The notes under the pieces are model-generated. The model was not told the DNA's origin. It did not search any database and saw only the letters and a program-made list of their open reading frames with translations. DNA of 8,787 nt from Gammaproteobacteria bacterium (GTDB lineage Bacteria; Pseudomonadota; Gammaproteobacteria; SZUA-229): contig DAOWFN010000219.1 in assembly GCA_030637945.1 (NCBI GenBank), positions 1 to 8,787 of the forward strand, given 5' to 3'. Below, in pieces: positions 5,709 to 8,787 of the stretch (its first letter is position 1; the number at the start of each line of letters is the position of its first letter). The translations under genes were made by a program, and so were the position numbers.

Positions 5709-6677
5709 TTGAACGCACTAAGCATACAAAATCTTCAAAAAACCTATAAAAATGGCGTAAATGCGCTTAAAGGCGTCGATCTGACGGTAAAAGAAGGCGA
5801 TTTCTTTGCCTTATTAGGCCCCAATGGGGCAGGTAAATCAACCGTTATCGGCATCATCGCCTCGCTCATTAACAAAACCTCCGGACAGGTAGAGATTTTC
5901 GGGCAGGATCTGGGGGCAAATGCTTCAAATGTACGAATGCATATCGGCCTGGTGCCGCAGGAATTCAATTTCAATATATTTGAACCAGTGGGTGAAATCC
6001 TCATCAACCAGGCGGGCTATTATGGAATAGCACGTGAAGAGGCCAAGAAACGTGCTGAGATACACCTCAAGCAACTCGAACTCTGGGACAAACGATTTGA
6101 TATGGCAAAAGAACTATCTGGCGGAATGAAACGCCGACTAATGATAGCCCGCGCCCTGATGCACAACCCAAAACTGCTTATCCTGGACGAACCAACGGCG
6201 GGCGTAGACATCGAAATACGTCACTCCATGTGGGAGTTTTTACAAAAAGTAAATGCTGAAGGCACCACCATTATCCTGACCACGCATTATCTGGAAGAAG
6301 CCGAAAGCTTATGTAATAACATCGCTATCATCAATAACGGCATCACTATCGAACAAACACAGATGCGATCGCTGCTTGCGCGCTTACATGTCGAAACTTT
6401 TATCCTCTATCTTGCAGGTAACATAGATAAAATACCCGACTGCGGCGCTTATTCCGTACGCATGATAGACAACACTACCCTGGAAGCAGATATCCACTCT
6501 GACAAGAACAGTACTCAAAATATCAGTGACCTTTTCGGCATCTTAAAAAAATGCGGCATCGAAGTTGCCAGCATGAAGAACAAAACCAACAGGCTAGAGC
6601 AACTCTTTATCTCGATGTTAAACAATAAAAATGAAAACACTGATAAGAACATCACTAGTGAGGTAGTTGCGCCGTGA
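5709..6677 (+). CDS. yadG: YadG-type ABC exporter ATP-binding protein
   Basis: A 322-residue ATPase resembling E. coli YadG along its length from memory. It has Walker A GPNGAGKST (37-45), Q-loop Q84 in LVPQEFNFN, signature LSGGMKRR (136-143), Walker B LLILDEP (156-162) and switch H193 in TTHYLEEAE. The C-terminal part (about 220-305) is the regulatory extension typical of ABC-2 type exporters, followed by about 14 extra polar residues compared with YadG. With the permease it forms an inner-membrane exporter; the substrate of YadGH is not established. The only usable start is TTG at 5709: an in-frame stop lies at 5655-5657 and no ATG or GTG occurs between. No G-rich Shine-Dalgarno precedes it. 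The divergent TetR gene suggests inducible expression. Confidence 0.93.
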   Translation: MNALSIQNLQKTYKNGVNALKGVDLTVKEGDFFALLGPNGAGKSTVIGIIASLINKTSGQVEIFGQDLGANASNVRMHIGLVPQEFNFNIFEPVGEILINQAGYYGIAREEAKKRAEIHLKQLELWDKRFDMAKELSGGMKRRLMIARALMHNPKLLILDEPTAGVDIEIRHSMWEFLQKVNAEGTTIILTTHYLEEAESLCNNIAIINNGITIEQTQMRSLLARLHVETFILYLAGNIDKIPDCGAYSVRMIDNTTLEADIHSDKNSTQNISDLFGILKKCGIEVASMKNKTNRLEQLFISMLNNKNENTDKNITSEVVAP

Positions 6678-7447
6678 ACTTCTCGCAACAGATGATAGCG
6701 CTTAAAGCCATCGTCATTAAAGAGTATCTACGATTCATCCGTATATGGATACAGACTATTCTGCCGCCCGCGATCTCCGTCGCTCTTTATTTTATTATTT
6801 TTGGCGAACTCATTGGCTCACAGATCAGCGATATCGACGGCTACAGATACATGGACTATATCGTGCCCGGTTTAATCTTAATGTCCGTTATCAGCAACGC
6901 TTATGGAAATGTTGTATCGTCATTTTTTGGCGCTAAGTTCCAGCACAGTATCGAAGAGATGCTGGTATCGCCGCTTCCAAATAACATCATCTTGCTTGGC
7001 TTCGTCTCTGGTGGCCTGGCACGAGGTATGATCGTCGGCCTGGTAGTAACTGTAGTGGCTATGTTTTTCGCTGATATACACATACATAGCTACACCATTA
7101 CCGTTGCTGTTTTTATCTTAACCTCTATCTTATTTTCACTCGCCGGGTTTATTAACGCCGTATATGCAAAAACCTTTGATGACATCACCATCATCCCGAC
7201 CTTTGTCTTAACACCTCTTACCTACCTGGGCGGTATCTTTTATTCTATAAAAATGTTGCCTGAAATCTGGCAGAATATTTCGCTGGTCAATCCGATCTTG
7301 TACATGGTTAACGCATTTCGATATGGTTTACTCGGGGTAAGTGATGTGGATCTGACATCCTCATTTATTATTATCGTAGCGTTTATCGTGGTGCTGTATT
7401 ATTTTTCACTTCGATTATTAAATAACGGGGTAGGATTAAAGCCTTAA
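6674..7447 (+). CDS. yadH: YadH-type ABC-2 exporter permease
   Basis: A 257-residue integral membrane protein of the ABC-2 family, close to E. coli YadH in length and sequence as I recall it. The N-terminal cytoplasmic helix contains KEYLRFIRIWIQT, followed by about six hydrophobic segments (approximately 32-48, 62-80, 113-136, 143-165, 173-195, 228-247). Family landmarks are YMDYIVPGLILMSV, SSFFGAKFQHSIEEMLVSP, LFSLAGFINAVYAKTFDD and PTFVLTPLTYLGGIFYS. Two copies would pair with two YadG-type ATPases. It begins with GTG at 6674-6676, overlapping the ATPase stop in GTGA (4-nt overlap), so it is translationally coupled. Its TAA stop (7445-7447) is immediately followed by the GTAG head of a BIME-like repeat. 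Confidence 0.93.
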   Translation: MNFSQQMIALKAIVIKEYLRFIRIWIQTILPPAISVALYFIIFGELIGSQISDIDGYRYMDYIVPGLILMSVISNAYGNVVSSFFGAKFQHSIEEMLVSPLPNNIILLGFVSGGLARGMIVGLVVTVVAMFFADIHIHSYTITVAVFILTSILFSLAGFINAVYAKTFDDITIIPTFVLTPLTYLGGIFYSIKMLPEIWQNISLVNPILYMVNAFRYGLLGVSDVDLTSSFIIIVAFIVVLYYFSLRLLNNGVGLKP

Positions 7448-7580
7448 GTAGGTGCGACTAAATCATCCGGAACGATTTGAATGTTAACCCACATGGGTGA
7501 GGCATATGGATATGCCGAATAATTCATTCGCACGATGCGATATATCTCTGACTCCGCTGTGCGAATGAATTCGTACCTAC
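7448..7580. repeat. BIME-like element, copy 2, with a 64-nt interruption of the left REP
   Basis: The right end (7559-7580) is a REP unit in - orientation: stem GTGCGAAT-GA-ATTCGTAC, then CTAC. The left end starts GTAGGTGCGA (7448-7457), but the rest of the unit, ATTCATTCGCAC, appears only at 7522-7533. The intervening 64 nt (7458-7521) hold three small inverted repeats in tandem: AAATC/GATTT (7460-7478), ACCCA/TGGGT (7487-7498) and GGCATAT/ATATGCC (7501-7516). The outer ends match as 9 of 10 inverted bases. It begins directly after the permease stop and lies between convergent genes. Confidence 0.75.
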
Positions 7581-7600
7581 ATGTTAAGAGATAAACGCTA

Positions 7601-8140
7601 TTAAGCCTGTCTTAATATCGCAACATTCTTCCGCAACAAGACATACCCACCAAATATCACCGCGGCATAAGCCAGGTTGCCCAGTAACGAATTCTGGAAG
7701 AATGGGATACCGGCAACAAAAGCCTGCATCAGACCTTCGGCTGTTTTTGCATACAACGCAGACGTAAACCATGCGCCAAAATTTGTCAGCAAAAAGAACA
7801 GTCCGGACGAAACCACAACTGCAAAAGCTGTATTAGTGACAGTTATCTTGTTTCGTAACATGAAACCGATGGCCACCGTTAACGCAAAACCTGCATAAAC
7901 AAACACCATCGAATTATGTAATCCTAAAACTAGATCACTAAGAAACAAGGCAACAAATGGCACGATGAAAGCCAGCCGCTTATCCGCATAAAAAGCACCG
8001 CCAAATAATGCCATCGCCGCTACCGGGGAAACATTCGGCCAATGCGGCAATAAACGAAATAATGCCAGGGCAAATATTACGACTGAGATAGCAACTATCT
8101 GTGGTTTTAAATTTTGCGGTTTGTAATTATTACTTAGCAT
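7601..8140 (-). CDS. DUF6580-type integral membrane protein (putative ECF-like transport component)
   Basis: A 179-residue, strongly hydrophobic protein with about six membrane segments (approximately 13-31, 38-50, 56-73, 77-95, 103-121, 152-169). LFRLLPHWPNVSPVAAMALFGGAFYADKR (positions 27-55; key residues R29, P32, P35, N36, P39 and GG47-48) is the recognisable family region, with LFLSDLVLG and TNFGAWF further on. I assign it to the DUF6580 putative transport family, whose fold resembles substrate-binding (S) subunits of ECF transporters. No ECF ATPase or T subunit is nearby, so substrate and partner are unknown. The start ATG 8138-8140 (- strand) has a strong AAGGGGG site about 8 nt upstream. 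It is divergent from the acetolactate synthase gene across a 200-nt gap in which I saw no riboswitch. Confidence 0.8.
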   Translation of the reverse strand: MLSNNYKPQNLKPQIVAISVVIFALALFRLLPHWPNVSPVAAMALFGGAFYADKRLAFIVPFVALFLSDLVLGLHNSMVFVYAGFALTVAIGFMLRNKITVTNTAFAVVVSSGLFFLLTNFGAWFTSALYAKTAEGLMQAFVAGIPFFQNSLLGNLAYAAVIFGGYVLLRKNVAILRQA

Positions 8141-8340
8141 GACGATGCCCCCTTGGTGCGATGCCCGATGATTCTGAGTGCAATATTAACACAGAGCCAC
8201 GCTCGCTATTCATCCGCCTGCAAAGAATTCTACTGGACAGAAATACAGAGAAGTTTATAGTGTGTCTACGAGATTGATGAACTTATTAGAGAAAGCCATC
8301 TCATACACATTAACCACTAATAATAAGAGTACGGCAATCC

Positions 8341-8787
8341 ATGAAAGCATCAGACCTGTTCGTTAAGTGCCTGGAAGAAGAAGGCATCGAATATATCTTT
8401 GGTGTCCCCGGTGAGGAAAATGCAGATTTTATGATCTCACTGGAACAGTCAGACAAGATCAAGTTCATCCTCACACGACACGAACAAGGCGCTGCCTTCA
8501 TGGCTGAGATCTACGGCCGCCTGACAGGTAACGCAGCCGGCTGCCTGGGCACACTAGGTCCCGGTGCGACCAACCTGATCACTGGCGTAGCCGACTCCAA
8601 TATGGATCGTGCGCCCATGCTGGCGCTCACAGGTCAGGGTTCATCACAACGTCTGCATAAAGAATCTCACCAGATCATGGACGTAGTGAAAATGTTTGAG
8701 CCGGTCACAAAATGGGCAACCACAGTTTTACATCAAGATAATATCCCGGAAATTATCCGCAAAGCCGTCCGCGTGGCCCGCTCAGAA
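8341..8787 (+). CDS. Thiamine-diphosphate enzyme, acetolactate synthase large subunit type (5' part)
   Basis: The first 149 codons, open to the window edge, encode the N-terminal (PYR) domain of a thiamine-diphosphate enzyme. Seen are FGVPGEENADFM (20-31), TRHEQGAAFMAEIYGR (45-60) with the catalytic E48 that activates the cofactor, GCLGTLGPGATNLITGVADSN (67-87 region) and KESHQIMDV plus FEPVTKWATTV. This pattern is that of acetolactate synthase large subunits, which condense two pyruvates, especially the group that resembles catabolic AlsS; whether it serves valine/leucine synthesis or acetoin formation needs the missing two-thirds. ATG 8341 fits the family N-terminus MKASDLFVKCLEEEG. The upstream site is weak (AAGAG at 8325-8329, 11 nt away). 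Confidence 0.9.
   Translation, partial: MKASDLFVKCLEEEGIEYIFGVPGEENADFMISLEQSDKIKFILTRHEQGAAFMAEIYGRLTGNAAGCLGTLGPGATNLITGVADSNMDRAPMLALTGQGSSQRLHKESHQIMDVVKMFEPVTKWATTVLHQDNIPEIIRKAVRVARSE

Noticed and set aside
8141..8340. Riboswitch (cobalamin or TPP) between the DUF6580 gene and acetolactate synthase
   Set aside because: No recognisable conserved core or extended stem-loop series was seen in 200 nt; there is only an 8-nt direct repeat CGATGCCC (8143-8150, 8159-8166).

Overview
The window looks like a chromosomal segment of a gammaproteobacterium. The yadG/yadH-type ABC exporter pair closely resembles the E. coli proteins as I remember them, the Hvf-type RiPP genes are common in this class, and the intergenic palindromes are REP/BIME-like units with a 5' GTAG head. 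The genus cannot be fixed from sequence alone. There are no rRNA or tRNA genes, no CRISPR array, no transposase and no phage genes.

Region 1 (1-4244, + strand) is the main interest: a copper-binding RiPP (oxazolone/thioamide metallophore, 'oxazolin') locus of the HvfABC type. It starts with the C-terminal half of a low-complexity, Lys/Gly/Cys-rich precursor carrying EGKCG and EAKCG motifs (HvfA-like). A near-ideal intrinsic terminator follows. Next come a membrane-anchored, stand-alone glutamate-synthase-type FMN/3Fe-4S oxidoreductase, a DoxX-like membrane protein (HvfX-like), the multinuclear non-heme iron oxidase that would modify the precursor cysteines (HvfB, DUF692/MNIO), and its precursor-recognition partner (HvfC, DUF2063). 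The established part is the HvfA-HvfB-HvfC chemistry: HvfC presents the peptide and HvfB converts EGKCG cysteines into Cu(I)-binding oxazolone/thioamide pairs. The unexpected part is the FMN/Fe-S oxidoreductase between precursor and maturation genes. It may be an electron donor or accessory enzyme, or simply a neighbour.

Region 2 (4386-5523) holds a BIME-like repeat pair, a conserved-looking 146-residue protein of unknown function (- strand) whose stop codon lies inside the repeat, and a TetR-family repressor (- strand).

Region 3 (5524-7447) is the divergent TetR/exporter intergenic region, with a candidate palindromic operator, followed by a translationally coupled yadG-yadH type ABC exporter. 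The ATPase starts at a TTG with no visible Shine-Dalgarno.

Region 4 (7448-8787) starts with a second, longer, interrupted BIME-like element abutting the permease stop codon. It is followed by a DUF6580-type membrane protein on the - strand and, divergently, the 5' part of a thiamine-diphosphate acetolactate synthase that runs off the window. Both BIME-like elements sit between convergent genes.
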